A stretch of DNA of 64,000 nt from Methanomassiliicoccales archaeon (lineage in GTDB: Archaea > Thermoplasmatota > Thermoplasmata > Methanomassiliicoccales > JACIVX01), in the NCBI GenBank assembly GCA_038850735.1, contig JAWCLO010000004.1:62001-126000 (forward strand), written 5' to 3'. Below are positions 1-8,285 of this stretch, piece by piece; position 1 is the stretch's first letter; each line of letters begins with the position of its first letter. The notes under the pieces are model-generated. The model searched no databases. It saw only the letters and a program-made list of their open reading frames with translations, and was not told where the DNA came from. The position numbers were made by a program, and so were the translations under genes.

Positions 1-107
1 TGTAATTTGTTTAACAATTTCTCCGTTGTTTCAGCAGAGAGCAATCTGAAAGGAAATATCATGACTTCGGGTAGCGGCACCGGCTCCGGCATGGATTCAG
101 CGGGCAT
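1..107 (-). CDS. mcrD: Methyl-coenzyme M reductase operon protein D, 5' end only (partial)
   Basis: The gene begins at 107 on the minus strand, two bases after the mcrB stop, and runs off the left edge. The 35 visible residues include a stretch reading IFPFRLLSAETTEKLLNKL, which matches the usual McrD N-terminus. McrD accompanies mcrB in nearly all mcr operons and is thought to help assemble or activate methyl-CoM reductase; it is not a catalytic subunit. The tight spacing implies translational coupling with mcrB. The rest of the operon (mcrC/G/A) should lie to the left. Confidence 0.8.
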   Translation of the reverse strand, partial: MPAESMPEPVPLPEVMIFPFRLLSAETTEKLLNKL

Positions 108-109
108 TC

Positions 110-1438
110 CTACATCACATCCTTTAGCTTCTTAGCCTCTTTTCCGACCACTTTGATGGGTGACTTAAACTCAGGTATGTCACCGAATACCTCTTTCACA
201 AGCCCTGATGTCGCTTCGGGAGAGAACATCTGCGTACCGGCATCGAGTGCACAACCTGCTGCAATCGCAGGTATGACAAATCCCTTTGAGTGTCGAGTCA
301 CGATGTGATTTCCATGGAATAGTCCAGGTCCTCCACCGCCGTAAATCGAGTGCGAGAAGAAGGACATCCCAACCGATGTACCCATTGCTCGACCAAAGTC
401 AACACCAGGCAGTCCGGTCTCGTGCTCGAGTAAATCGTTGTAGTACAAAATCGTCGATGGTACACCCTGCGCAGCTCTAGCTGCACCGCAGTTCACCATT
501 ATTGCAGCAAGCATACCTACAGCTGCATATGCGTTCCATAGAGCGAAATCGTTAGTCGTATATACCTTGTATCCCGACGGTAGTTTTTCTTTCACCTTAA
601 TGACCCTGTCTTCAATCGCTCTGCCGACGATTGAGCCTACAACAGTACCGACAGTTCCAGTCTTGCCGTTCTCTTTCACAATATCGTATACCATGTTGTT
701 TGCGTTGAGACCCTGGTATGCAAGACCCAGCAGGTGCAATCGCTCAAATGGTCCTATTGCGTCTCCCATCTCAAACATCGCAGTCTGCTCAAATATCGAC
801 GCAAGGGCTGCCGCATTCATGGCATTTCTGCCAGTCAGTGCCACTATGTGATTTGCCATGATATTCCTCAATGCATACCCTGCACCCTCATTGTTCTGAG
901 GCACTTCTAGGATCGATTTAACATTTGCTCCTAGAAATGTCAATGTCTGGGGATACCTACCCCAAACGGCAGCCTTCACCATGTTTGCACGGAACATATC
1001 GATGTTGAAAAGCTCGATGATCGCCTGAGTTACCGCGGCGGCGGCAGCCGTGAAGCCCGTTGTATACTCCACGCCTGCCTCTAGCCTTGCTGAGGGAACT
1101 TTCACGATCATCTTCTTCCCATCTGCAAGTACGGCAACCTCAGTGTCGTCATTCTTGGCCACTTTCAATATGTCGCGAACTGCCTTTGCAATTTTTTCCG
1201 CGTTCGCAACAATCGCCACATCGATTTCCTTTCCTTTAATGTGGCCACCGCCAACCTTACCGGTCTTAAGTCCCTTTTCAATTCCGGCCAGATCAACAGC
1301 GACCACTCGCTTGGCCAAAGCTACCGTTCTCTTGATTGCAGGGTTGTAAAGAGGACTGATGGCTTCAAGCGGCACATTACTTTCGATCAGCTTGCCCCTA
1401 TCGTCATACAAGTCCACTTTGTCCTTGTACTTCGCCAT
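110..1438 (-). CDS. mcrB: Methyl-coenzyme M reductase beta subunit
   Basis: This 442-residue protein is full length for McrB, the beta subunit of the alpha2-beta2-gamma2 nickel-F430 enzyme that makes methane from methyl-CoM and coenzyme B. The N-terminus ([15 protein letters not shown]) and the glycine-rich segment near residue 365 ([20 protein letters not shown]) are diagnostic. The start is supported by a strong GGAGGT ribosome-binding site six bases upstream. The stop is TAG and mcrD follows after two bases. Normal length and motifs argue for a canonical methanogen-type Mcr; McrA, which would settle substrate type, is outside the window. Confidence 0.97.
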   Translation of the reverse strand: MAKYKDKVDLYDDRGKLIESNVPLEAISPLYNPAIKRTVALAKRVVAVDLAGIEKGLKTGKVGGGHIKGKEIDVAIVANAEKIAKAVRDILKVAKNDDTEVAVLADGKKMIVKVPSARLEAGVEYTTGFTAAAAAVTQAIIELFNIDMFRANMVKAAVWGRYPQTLTFLGANVKSILEVPQNNEGAGYALRNIMANHIVALTGRNAMNAAALASIFEQTAMFEMGDAIGPFERLHLLGLAYQGLNANNMVYDIVKENGKTGTVGTVVGSIVGRAIEDRVIKVKEKLPSGYKVYTTNDFALWNAYAAVGMLAAIMVNCGAARAAQGVPSTILYYNDLLEHETGLPGVDFGRAMGTSVGMSFFSHSIYGGGGPGLFHGNHIVTRHSKGFVIPAIAAGCALDAGTQMFSPEATSGLVKEVFGDIPEFKSPIKVVGKEAKKLKDVM

Positions 1439-1573
1439 TCAATACCTCCCTCTTTTTTTCCGATCTTCAGAGTCTCCGAAGAATTTCGAAGACAGTGAAA
1501 ATCGATCCCCTTGCGATATTTCATTAAAGCGAGCTACCTTATATTTTTGATTATGGATGGATACTCCATCCAT
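1439..1573 (-). promoter_or_regulatory. mcr operon promoter with perfect 8-bp inverted repeat and leader hairpin
   Basis: On the minus strand a perfect inverted repeat ATGGATGG-N5-CCATCCAT (1553-1573) is followed by a TATA-like AAAAATATAA (about 1538-1548). The implied start site is near 1515, giving a leader of about 75-80 nt. The leader contains a short hairpin (1465-1481, CUUCGG/CUGAAG arms with one G-U pair) just before the ribosome-binding site. The repeat lies about 22 bp upstream of the TATA centre. A nearly identical repeat with the same spacing precedes the corrinoid protein gene at 14324-14342, so this looks like an operator or activator site. The binding protein is unknown. Confidence 0.65.
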
Positions 1574-1643
1574 GCTAAACAATTGATTACCCAGCGGAAT
1601 TTAGCCAGACATCGAACAAACGCATCTTAACGACTATTTATTA

Positions 1644-2291
1644 TTAGAGAGATCCTATTAAATCTTTGATGGTCATGACAACCAATTCGGCATCTTGCCG
1701 CTTCAAGTCTTTTTTATTTTCTTCCAAATACGATAAAAATCGAGAATAGTCTTGTTGTTTTAATTTCGTTGCGGCGATACTTTTGAGTAAATCATACGAT
1801 CGCATAGGAAAGTAAATTTTCTTGATTTCTTTAATCAGCTCCTCATAATCCCGCGATGAGATTATTCCGTGGGCGACAGCGTTTTCAAGATTATGTCTTA
1901 TGTTAATCAAAGGCTCAGATAGCGGGCAAAAAGTCAAAGGATCAAAGGCCAAGGCGACTTCGTCGTCACCTTCGATCACTCCTGAACGATACAATCGAAA
2001 AATTTCTCCAACTCCCATCATCCCGAAATCGCAGAGTTCTGATGCTCTTAACGCTCCCATACTGCCTCCCCCAATTACCTTGATGCCTCGATTGATGAGT
2101 TCTAAGATCTCCCTATGACCAACCGCAGATTCGCTGAAGAAGACGCCGTCAATTATCCCAACAACAATATCTTCTTCGTCGTACAAATGAACAAGATCTC
2201 CTCTCTTGATCGGAGGTCTGTAGTCTGCAGATAGTATCTTACGCGCTAGTTCGTGTGGTAGACTAGGTCCAACGTAAATCACAGCTCTCAT
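1644..2291 (-). CDS. tfuA: TfuA domain protein, partner of YcaO (McrA thioglycine formation)
   Basis: The 215-residue protein has the TfuA core, including the GGGSMGALRASEL motif near residue 75. In methanogens TfuA acts with YcaO to convert a glycine of McrA to thioglycine, TfuA probably delivering sulfur. Its ATG overlaps the YcaO stop (ATGA), so the two are translationally coupled. Location next to the mcr operon, on the same strand, supports a role in Mcr maturation. There is no Cys-rich domain; the sulfur donor is not evident here. Confidence 0.9.
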   Translation of the reverse strand: MRAVIYVGPSLPHELARKILSADYRPPIKRGDLVHLYDEEDIVVGIIDGVFFSESAVGHREILELINRGIKVIGGGSMGALRASELCDFGMMGVGEIFRLYRSGVIEGDDEVALAFDPLTFCPLSEPLINIRHNLENAVAHGIISSRDYEELIKEIKKIYFPMRSYDLLKSIAATKLKQQDYSRFLSYLEENKKDLKRQDAELVVMTIKDLIGSL

Positions 2292-3517
2292 GAGACATTA
2301 CTCCTTAATCTGGGTCCATATCGCTCTTCGTCGAGTGCAAAAACCTCCAATCCAGGTATGATAACCCTAACGACGGGGATATTGAGCTCTTGTCGAGTAA
2401 GATCGACTACTATAATTTTCTTAAATCCCCTTTGCTTTATCTTCTCCAATACAATCATAATATCTTCATAAATATCCAGTGTGTCGAGAGGCGGCATTTC
2501 AGACAATGCGATTCTTTTGCCAGAATCTGAAAACCACATACTGTTGATTGCTTTGGTTCTTTCGTAGCCTAAACGTTGTCTGAACTTTGCCCGCACAGTG
2601 TCCTCTCTTGCTCCGTGTATTTGTGTCACGCGGCTTTGCGCCGCTTCTGTCAGAGCACGAATTGCCGCTATATTAGGATTCAAATGAGTTCCAATTCCCA
2701 TAACCAAAAGAGTAGCATCTCTCGTTTTCCAATCATCTGCGGCAACGCCTATCGTCGGTATGCCGATATCGCTGGTAAGGTCTTTCATGTGAATTGATAT
2801 TCCTTGAGATTCAAATTTCTGTACAAGATCATGAACAAGTCCTGTTTCAGTATCGAGTACTAGATCTGCTTTCACACATCTGTGTGCTTCGCAAATGGAC
2901 CATGCATCTCTTTCTACAACCTCACAGAGACCGTGCAATATTGCTTCTTCAATTGAGTTTCCTGATGCGAGTCCATTAGTATTCGATCTAAAAAGGGGGA
3001 TATCGAGCTTGGGTGCATATGGGTGAAAAACGGCAGCGGCCGGAACCCATATAGATTCCATTTCCCCAAGGTCAATTCCTTCAATCCAAGCGATTTTCTC
3101 AAATTCGAGATAGTGCATCGCTCTATGGGGAAGAATCAATTCTCTAGGATTAATAACATGTTTAGAGGATTGCATATCATCAAGTGTGGCTCGAATTATC
3201 TCTCGATTTCCTAATTCAGCGCTATATCTTTCCAAGCCTTCCATTATCGCGGAAACTTTAGCCTGGTCTTTTGTGGCTCCCTTTCCATTATAAATACTAA
3301 TCGCTCCAGTTTCAGCCGATGGTCGGACGCTCGAATATACGGGAATTCCAACTCTGTCGAGATGAGTAATATCAGCAACGCGCGTTATGCCAGCAACCTT
3401 GCAGAGCGGTTCAATGCGTTTCAGTGTAATTGAAGGATCAACCGCTCGATGTCCATCATATAAGTATTTCTTCGGGGTTGACCGCAATTGAAGGGGTCGT
3501 CGCATTTGATATCGCAT
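2288..3517 (-). CDS. ycaO: YcaO-domain thioamidating enzyme
   Basis: This is an ATP-dependent YcaO cyclodehydratase-fold enzyme that activates a peptide amide so sulfur can replace oxygen; in methanogens the target is McrA glycine. ATP/Mg-binding motifs typical of YcaO are visible (EGLERYSAE and LCEVVERDAW). The open frame extends upstream to 3715, but that stretch looks non-coding in composition, and an AT-rich TATA-like element (ATTATTTAATAAT, around 3528-3540) lies just upstream of the ATG at 3517, so I prefer 3517 (or 3505) and a leaderless or very short leader transcript. The stop overlaps the tfuA start. Confidence 0.85.
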   Translation of the reverse strand: MRYQMRRPLQLRSTPKKYLYDGHRAVDPSITLKRIEPLCKVAGITRVADITHLDRVGIPVYSSVRPSAETGAISIYNGKGATKDQAKVSAIMEGLERYSAELGNREIIRATLDDMQSSKHVINPRELILPHRAMHYLEFEKIAWIEGIDLGEMESIWVPAAAVFHPYAPKLDIPLFRSNTNGLASGNSIEEAILHGLCEVVERDAWSICEAHRCVKADLVLDTETGLVHDLVQKFESQGISIHMKDLTSDIGIPTIGVAADDWKTRDATLLVMGIGTHLNPNIAAIRALTEAAQSRVTQIHGAREDTVRAKFRQRLGYERTKAINSMWFSDSGKRIALSEMPPLDTLDIYEDIMIVLEKIKQRGFKKIIVVDLTRQELNIPVVRVIIPGLEVFALDEERYGPRLRSNVS

Positions 3518-3805
3518 GCACTGAAAGATTATTAAATAATTGTTTTTCACATCAATAGTAATCGTTCGTTTCTTTGCGGAAATATCTCGCAAACCATATG
3601 GAGAAATATAAACCTCGACGAAAGAGTTGGAAAAACCAATATTCATATCCATTGTGATTATTAATTCAGCAAGTCTACTGAAACAAATAAATTGCGCCAA
3701 AGAATTCATGAGCACAATACCTAAGATACTGAAATTAATTAAAATCTAAAATTACCTTTCTTAAAGTTATTCATCAAAAAGATTTCGATATATTTGCGTT
3801 AATTT

Positions 3806-4279
3806 TCATGTGGAACTTGTTGATTTGCCCGCAGCCGTATTGAAGTCCGCATCTGGATTAAGTGAAATTCTTTCAATCAAAATATCAACTTCCACATTGT
3901 GGATCTGTGGTATTGTAAGAATCTTCCCCTGGATCAATTGATAGAGGTTGTCTACACTTCTAGTATATACTTCGCATATAAGTGAATGGTCCCCGAACAC
4001 CTTGTGGATATATTCGATCTCGTCAAATTTCTTTAACTCTTCTATCACAGAATTGATGGCTGATCCTACCACCTCAAGAAAAATGAGGGCTCTCATAACG
4101 CCCATTCTGGAAAGATTCATTATCGTAGTATAACCAGAAATATAGCCCTCCCTTTCCATTCTTGAAATTCTCCTGCTGACGGTTGCCTTCGATACGCCAA
4201 GTCTCTCTGCAATATTTCCTAAGCTTTCTCTCGAATTCGCTCTTAATATTCTAAGGATCTCAACATCTAACTTGTCCAC
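3806..4279 (-). CDS. Lrp/AsnC family transcriptional regulator
   Basis: The 157-residue protein has an N-terminal AsnC-type helix-turn-helix (residues 1-60, RLGVSKATVSRRISRMEREG) and a C-terminal RAM/Lrp ligand-binding domain. Such regulators usually form dimers or octamers that respond to amino acids or related small molecules. The start is GTG, set by a GGAGGTG ribosome-binding site five bases upstream. It stands alone between the YcaO gene and a 401-bp spacer. It is one candidate to bind the palindromes upstream of mcrB and the corrinoid gene, but nothing in the sequence links them directly. Confidence 0.9.
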   Translation of the reverse strand: MDKLDVEILRILRANSRESLGNIAERLGVSKATVSRRISRMEREGYISGYTTIMNLSRMGVMRALIFLEVVGSAINSVIEELKKFDEIEYIHKVFGDHSLICEVYTRSVDNLYQLIQGKILTIPQIHNVEVDILIERISLNPDADFNTAAGKSTSST

Positions 4280-4680
4280 CTCAGCACCTCCTGAGCATCA
4301 TTTATGCGAAATCATAGAAAGCTAGATTCAATCGAGCGCTCTTTTTTCAATAAACAATCAAGGAATTTTAATGAAGCGACATTCGGCGAACAAACCCTGT
4401 GTGATTGCATCATTGTTACAAATTAATGACCATAATAGATATAATTATCGCGAGAAATGAAACGAATTCGCTCAGTCTTTACTTAACATGAAACAAATTC
4501 ATTATTATCTATAGTGCCTTTTGACCGAAAACTAAAGCAAAAATCATTTCACCAAACAAAGTTACTTGCCAAATTTCGTGAAATTCAAGAAATTCAAAAT
4601 ATATCAATCACGAAAAAAAATTATGTATTCGAAAGAATAAGTGAACGAAAAAATCGATCAACTAATCGTGCGGTGGACAA
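4280..4680. other. Intergenic region without a gene (AT-rich)
   Basis: This 401-bp stretch separates two minus-strand genes, the Lrp regulator and the DUF169 protein. It is very AT-rich with homopolymer A runs, and I find no credible coding frame, tRNA or stable hairpin. It must contain the Lrp promoter at its left end; otherwise I see nothing specific. Confidence 0.5.
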
Positions 4681-5394
4681 TTAGGACTTCGATCGTGATT
4701 TTGGAATTGGACCTGCTCCAAGCTTTTCAAGTGCTCTTAATATACCATCTAATTTACTAAACGGAATACCAACATACATTTCTTCGGGAGCAATGTCAGT
4801 GCTTCTTCGACATCCAAAGCATCCAAGCGAGATGTTGATGTTTTCTGTAATGTAGGGAATAATCGTCGAATCAACACAAGTTGCTTGCATGGTTGCCGTA
4901 GTAATAGTCACGCGACCGCCAATTTCATAGGTCGCGGCTGCAGGTAAGATCCAGTAAATTTGTTCAGGCGTGCCAACTACAACCACCACATCGGGTTTGA
5001 ATCTTGCCTTACTCAACGGAGCAACTACAGTCCCAATAATATCCCCCAATGGCAAAGTCGGTCTTGCGTCAATCATCTTCTTTGCTGCTTCAGCACATGC
5101 GAACATTCCCAAATTTGCATGGAATTCGCCGGAAGCAACTTTCTCGGGAGTTGGTAGAATCCCAAGAGCAGACGCACCAACAGGGCAAGCATGCTTTGAT
5201 GCCGGTATCCAGAATTCCTCACCTTTTCTTGCCCTCATTATCGACTGGCAGTGCCTTAAGCTAGATGCAACCTCCACATACCCTTCGGGAGGAGATTCTC
5301 CCTTCTTCACAAGTTTCACCGCAACCGGTTCGTACTTGAGGCCAAGAATTTCTACAATCTTCTTTGATGCTTCAGGACAATTCATAAAATGCAC
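4681..5394 (-). CDS. DUF169 family protein
   Basis: A 237-residue protein of the DUF169 family, common in methanogens and other anaerobes and of unknown function. It begins with the family's usual pattern (a target of 'EPVAVKL' type) and carries several conserved cysteines, including HCQS, HACPVG, FACAEA and the pair CFGCRR near the C-terminus. These could bind metal or a cluster, but this is not established. A TATA element (TTTATATATTA) about 28 bp upstream of the ATG suggests a leaderless transcript. It is divergent from the MtrA-MtrH pair; shared regulation is possible. Confidence 0.8.
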   Translation of the reverse strand: MHFMNCPEASKKIVEILGLKYEPVAVKLVKKGESPPEGYVEVASSLRHCQSIMRARKGEEFWIPASKHACPVGASALGILPTPEKVASGEFHANLGMFACAEAAKKMIDARPTLPLGDIIGTVVAPLSKARFKPDVVVVVGTPEQIYWILPAAATYEIGGRVTITTATMQATCVDSTIIPYITENINISLGCFGCRRSTDIAPEEMYVGIPFSKLDGILRALEKLGAGPIPKSRSKS

Positions 5395-5674
5395 CAGTTG
5401 ATATTACAGGGGATTAATATATAAAAATGTCGAATTTGATTTCGCCTCACAAAATATTGATTATTCTACATGAAAACAATGAAAATTACACGCAGAACTC
5501 AAATACATGATCCAAAATTCGAATTTTCTCTAATTGAATAAACATGTGTAGTTCTGTTACGATAATTATGTTGGCTCAATACATCCCGATTTACAAATCC
5601 ATTCACATGCGACGAGGAAACCGTTCACAATTAGCTAACACAGAAAATTATTAGAGAGCTAGATTTATTTTCAT

Positions 5675-6460
5675 TTGTTGCAAGACCCTGAAAACCTGAA
5701 AAGCGTGTGGCCGATTTTGGACGGAGACTATGAGCTCGGCGACGGTGATTCGCCGGTAGCAATTGCGATTATTGGAAGAGGACGTGTTGAGCTTTCACCA
5801 AAACAATACTGTATTAAGGGCACTGTAAAAACCGAAAACATTGGAATCGAGAAAATCATCGGAAACATCGTCAGCAATTCTACAATACGATTTTTGATTG
5901 TCTGCGGGAAGGAAGAATTCGGTCACTTTCCTGGCGATGCATTGATTAGTTTGTGGAAGAATGGAGTCGATGAGCGAATGCGCATTGTCGGAACGAGAGC
6001 TGCAGTTCCTTACTTGTGTAACGTTTCTCCCGAAGCAATTGAACGGTTCAGAAAGCAAGTTGAATTGATTGATCTCGTCTATCCCAAAGATGTTGAGGAA
6101 ATCATTGCATACGACCCCGTGTATCATTTCGATGATGAAAGAATAAGTGCGTTGATTAAGGTCATTGAGGAATGTGTAGCGCGCAATCCAGGTCCCTTTG
6201 AAGGACAACCTATTATTATCAGCCATAATGCACTCAAATTGGAAGGAAGTTTTATTGGAAGGTCTCTAAATCTTGCTGCCGATAAATTTGCATCACATAT
6301 GCTTCGGCTCTCGAGTGAAAAACTCAGCACAACAGCTTCATTGGCCATTGTCTCCGAGGAATTTGGCGTAATATTTGATGTGATTGATCATGAGATCTTC
6401 GTGGTTCCATCAATATCGCTGGTTACGAAGATTAGAGCATATCTAACTGGAGGGGTCTGA
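5675..6460 (+). CDS. MtrA-like corrinoid protein, soluble (methyltransferase subunit A homologue)
   Basis: Residues about 12-160 match MtrA, the corrinoid-binding subunit of tetrahydromethanopterin:CoM methyltransferase: WPxLxGDY, GTVKTENIGIEKI and a glycine-histidine at residues 83-84, matching the His84 that coordinates cobalt in MtrA. The last 100 residues differ and contain no transmembrane helix, whereas MtrA in the full complex is membrane-anchored. The start is probably TTG at 5675; no ribosome-binding site is visible, and an upstream AAAATTATTA box fits a leaderless message. mtrH follows after one base. Genes for MtrB-G are not nearby, so this is a cytosolic MtrAH module rather than the sodium-pumping complex. 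Confidence 0.85.
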   Translation: MLQDPENLKSVWPILDGDYELGDGDSPVAIAIIGRGRVELSPKQYCIKGTVKTENIGIEKIIGNIVSNSTIRFLIVCGKEEFGHFPGDALISLWKNGVDERMRIVGTRAAVPYLCNVSPEAIERFRKQVELIDLVYPKDVEEIIAYDPVYHFDDERISALIKVIEECVARNPGPFEGQPIIISHNALKLEGSFIGRSLNLAADKFASHMLRLSSEKLSTTASLAIVSEEFGVIFDVIDHEIFVVPSISLVTKIRAYLTGGV

Positions 6461-6461
6461 C

Positions 6462-7352
6462 TTGTTTAAATTTCAAAACGAGCAAAAAGTTTTCAATATC
6501 GGCGGGGTGAATTTTGGAGGACAACCTGGAGAAAGACGCACTGTCCTTATTGGTTCTCTTTTTTATCCTGGTCACAGTATTGTAAAGAATAGGATGCATG
6601 GCGAAATTGACATGGTTAGGCTTGAAGAAATCATTAGTGCACATGATGAGATGATGGCGTGCACGAAATGTAATGCGGCTTTAATGATCTATGCTGAAAC
6701 CACAGATTCCATGTATTCTTACATCAAACTTTTACCTGAACTAACTGAACTTCCCCTGTTCATCGATTCGCCTAGCTCCGAGGTTAAACTGGCCGGCATA
6801 AGGAGAGCAATCGAAACAGGTCTCGGTGACAAAGTAGTTTATAATACCCTAAGCCTAGGGAGTTCTCAAGGGGAACTAGAAGCACTCGCACAAATGAATG
6901 TTAAATCAGCTATGCTTCTTGCATTTAATCCTCGAAATCTCGGAGTTAAAGGGAAGATATACCTCCTCGAAAATGGCGGAGGTATTTTGTCAAATGGCCT
7001 TATCGATATTGCGAAGAATTACGGGATCGAAAAACCGCTAATTGATGTCGCTGTAATGTCATTTGATCAGAACGCAGGTTCTGCTCTTCGAGCAATAGTC
7101 GTTTCAAAGGCAAAGTGGGGATTACCTACGGGTTGTGCTGTTCATAATGCTGTGGAATCATGGTCTTTGCTTGCAAAACTGAAAGAAAGAGATTTGCGTG
7201 TTTACCGGGAAGTCGATACTGCTTCACCTATAATTCCAATTATGGCAGGGGCCGACTTCGTGGTATACGGTCCCATTGAGTATTACCGCTCCGTATTCCC
7301 GATTGCCACCTTTGCCGACGAATTAATAAGACAAGCTGTTCAGGATATTTGA
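6462..7352 (+). CDS. MtrH-like methyltransferase (methyl-pterin:corrinoid type)
   Basis: A 296-residue TIM-barrel methyltransferase of the MtrH family, which moves a methyl group from a pterin to Co(I) corrinoid. The N-terminal FNIGGVNFGGQPGE and GSLFYPGHSIV and the C-terminal GCAVHNAVESW and IIPIMAGADFVVYGPIE are characteristic. The TTG start is set by a strong GGAGGGG six bases upstream and is coupled to the MtrA-like gene one base before it. The natural donor may be methyl-H4MPT, or another methylated compound if the cell lacks that pathway. The gene is convergent with the MBL/RamA operon. Confidence 0.88.
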   Translation: MFKFQNEQKVFNIGGVNFGGQPGERRTVLIGSLFYPGHSIVKNRMHGEIDMVRLEEIISAHDEMMACTKCNAALMIYAETTDSMYSYIKLLPELTELPLFIDSPSSEVKLAGIRRAIETGLGDKVVYNTLSLGSSQGELEALAQMNVKSAMLLAFNPRNLGVKGKIYLLENGGGILSNGLIDIAKNYGIEKPLIDVAVMSFDQNAGSALRAIVVSKAKWGLPTGCAVHNAVESWSLLAKLKERDLRVYREVDTASPIIPIMAGADFVVYGPIEYYRSVFPIATFADELIRQAVQDI

Positions 7353-7427
7353 TTAAAGTCCCACTGTCAGAAATCAAATTACAATTCCATACTTTCAATC
7401 CCATGAAAACACATACATGAATCAATA

Positions 7428-8285
7428 TTACAGGATTATTTCGCTTCCTACAGACACCAGCTCAAAGCCTGTGAACCTATCAGATATGAGTTTCATGGCT
7501 TCAAACCCTGTGCAGTGCATCGGAGCTACTCGTTCAACGCCGAGCGACTTGAGATGATCCATGGTCTTCAGAAGTCTCTCAGTGTCACCAGAATATAGAT
7601 GGAATCCACCAGCTATCATGAATATCTTCGAACCGGTTATTTTCTTCAAATGATGAACGATATTGACTATTCCGATATGCCCGCATCCTACGATGAGGAT
7701 CAATCCTTTCTTCGAGTTCATCAAAAGAACTTGCTCATCAACAAATGTATCGGGAACTAGCACACCGTTCTCTTCAACCATATAATTGCCAAGTTGCTCA
7801 AACGGGAATAGACGTGGTATTTCCCCGGACGTGCGTATACCCTCAAAGATCTCTCTCGGCTCAGAATCTAGGATCATATTTGCAGAACTGAGTGCCTCTA
7901 AAATCTTACTTGGAGGCGAGAGCTCGGTTGTCTTTTCGTTTACAAGAGAAAAGCGACGGCGAGAAAGCGACTTAGGGTGCGTAAAAATCGGAGTTTTCGC
8001 TGTAATGAATGGTAAAAGACCGCCGACATGATCGTAATGGCCATGCGTTACAAATACCGCATCGATCTTCTGGGGGGATAACTCAAGCAATTCCAAATTG
8101 TGAAGAAGAACTTCTTCAGAAGCTCCTGCGTCTACGAGAATCCTCCGGCCATTTTCAGTCTCTACCAACATGGCAAAGCCATGCTCCGAAAGGAAATGCT
8201 TTGCCGGGGAATCCAGCCTCCTCACCAACCCTGAGGGCGAATAAGGAGGGGCAGATGTATTATCAACAACAGAAATCAGCCGCAC
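7428..8285 (-). CDS. Metallo-beta-lactamase fold hydrolase
   Basis: The 285-residue protein has the metal-binding motif THGHYDHVGG (His81, His83, Asp85, His86) plus later GCGH and PMHCTG segments, resembling the MJ0301-like MBL group often annotated as involved in dihydropterin/beta-RFAP chemistry. That annotation is not secure for this subgroup. The GTG start overlaps the end of the RamA-like gene by ten bases, so they are one operon and a role in corrinoid or pterin methyl metabolism is plausible. Confidence 0.8.
   Translation of the reverse strand: MRLISVVDNTSAPPYSPSGLVRRLDSPAKHFLSEHGFAMLVETENGRRILVDAGASEEVLLHNLELLELSPQKIDAVFVTHGHYDHVGGLLPFITAKTPIFTHPKSLSRRRFSLVNEKTTELSPPSKILEALSSANMILDSEPREIFEGIRTSGEIPRLFPFEQLGNYMVEENGVLVPDTFVDEQVLLMNSKKGLILIVGCGHIGIVNIVHHLKKITGSKIFMIAGGFHLYSGDTERLLKTMDHLKSLGVERVAPMHCTGFEAMKLISDRFTGFELVSVGSEIIL

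Noticed and set aside
110-112. TAG at the end of mcrB as a possible pyrrolysine codon
   Set aside because: McrB is full length at this TAG, mcrD starts two bases later, and read-through would stop after a few residues. It is a stop.
3518-3715. N-terminal extension of YcaO
   Set aside because: The 66 extra residues do not look like the family and a TATA-like element lies just upstream of the shorter start.
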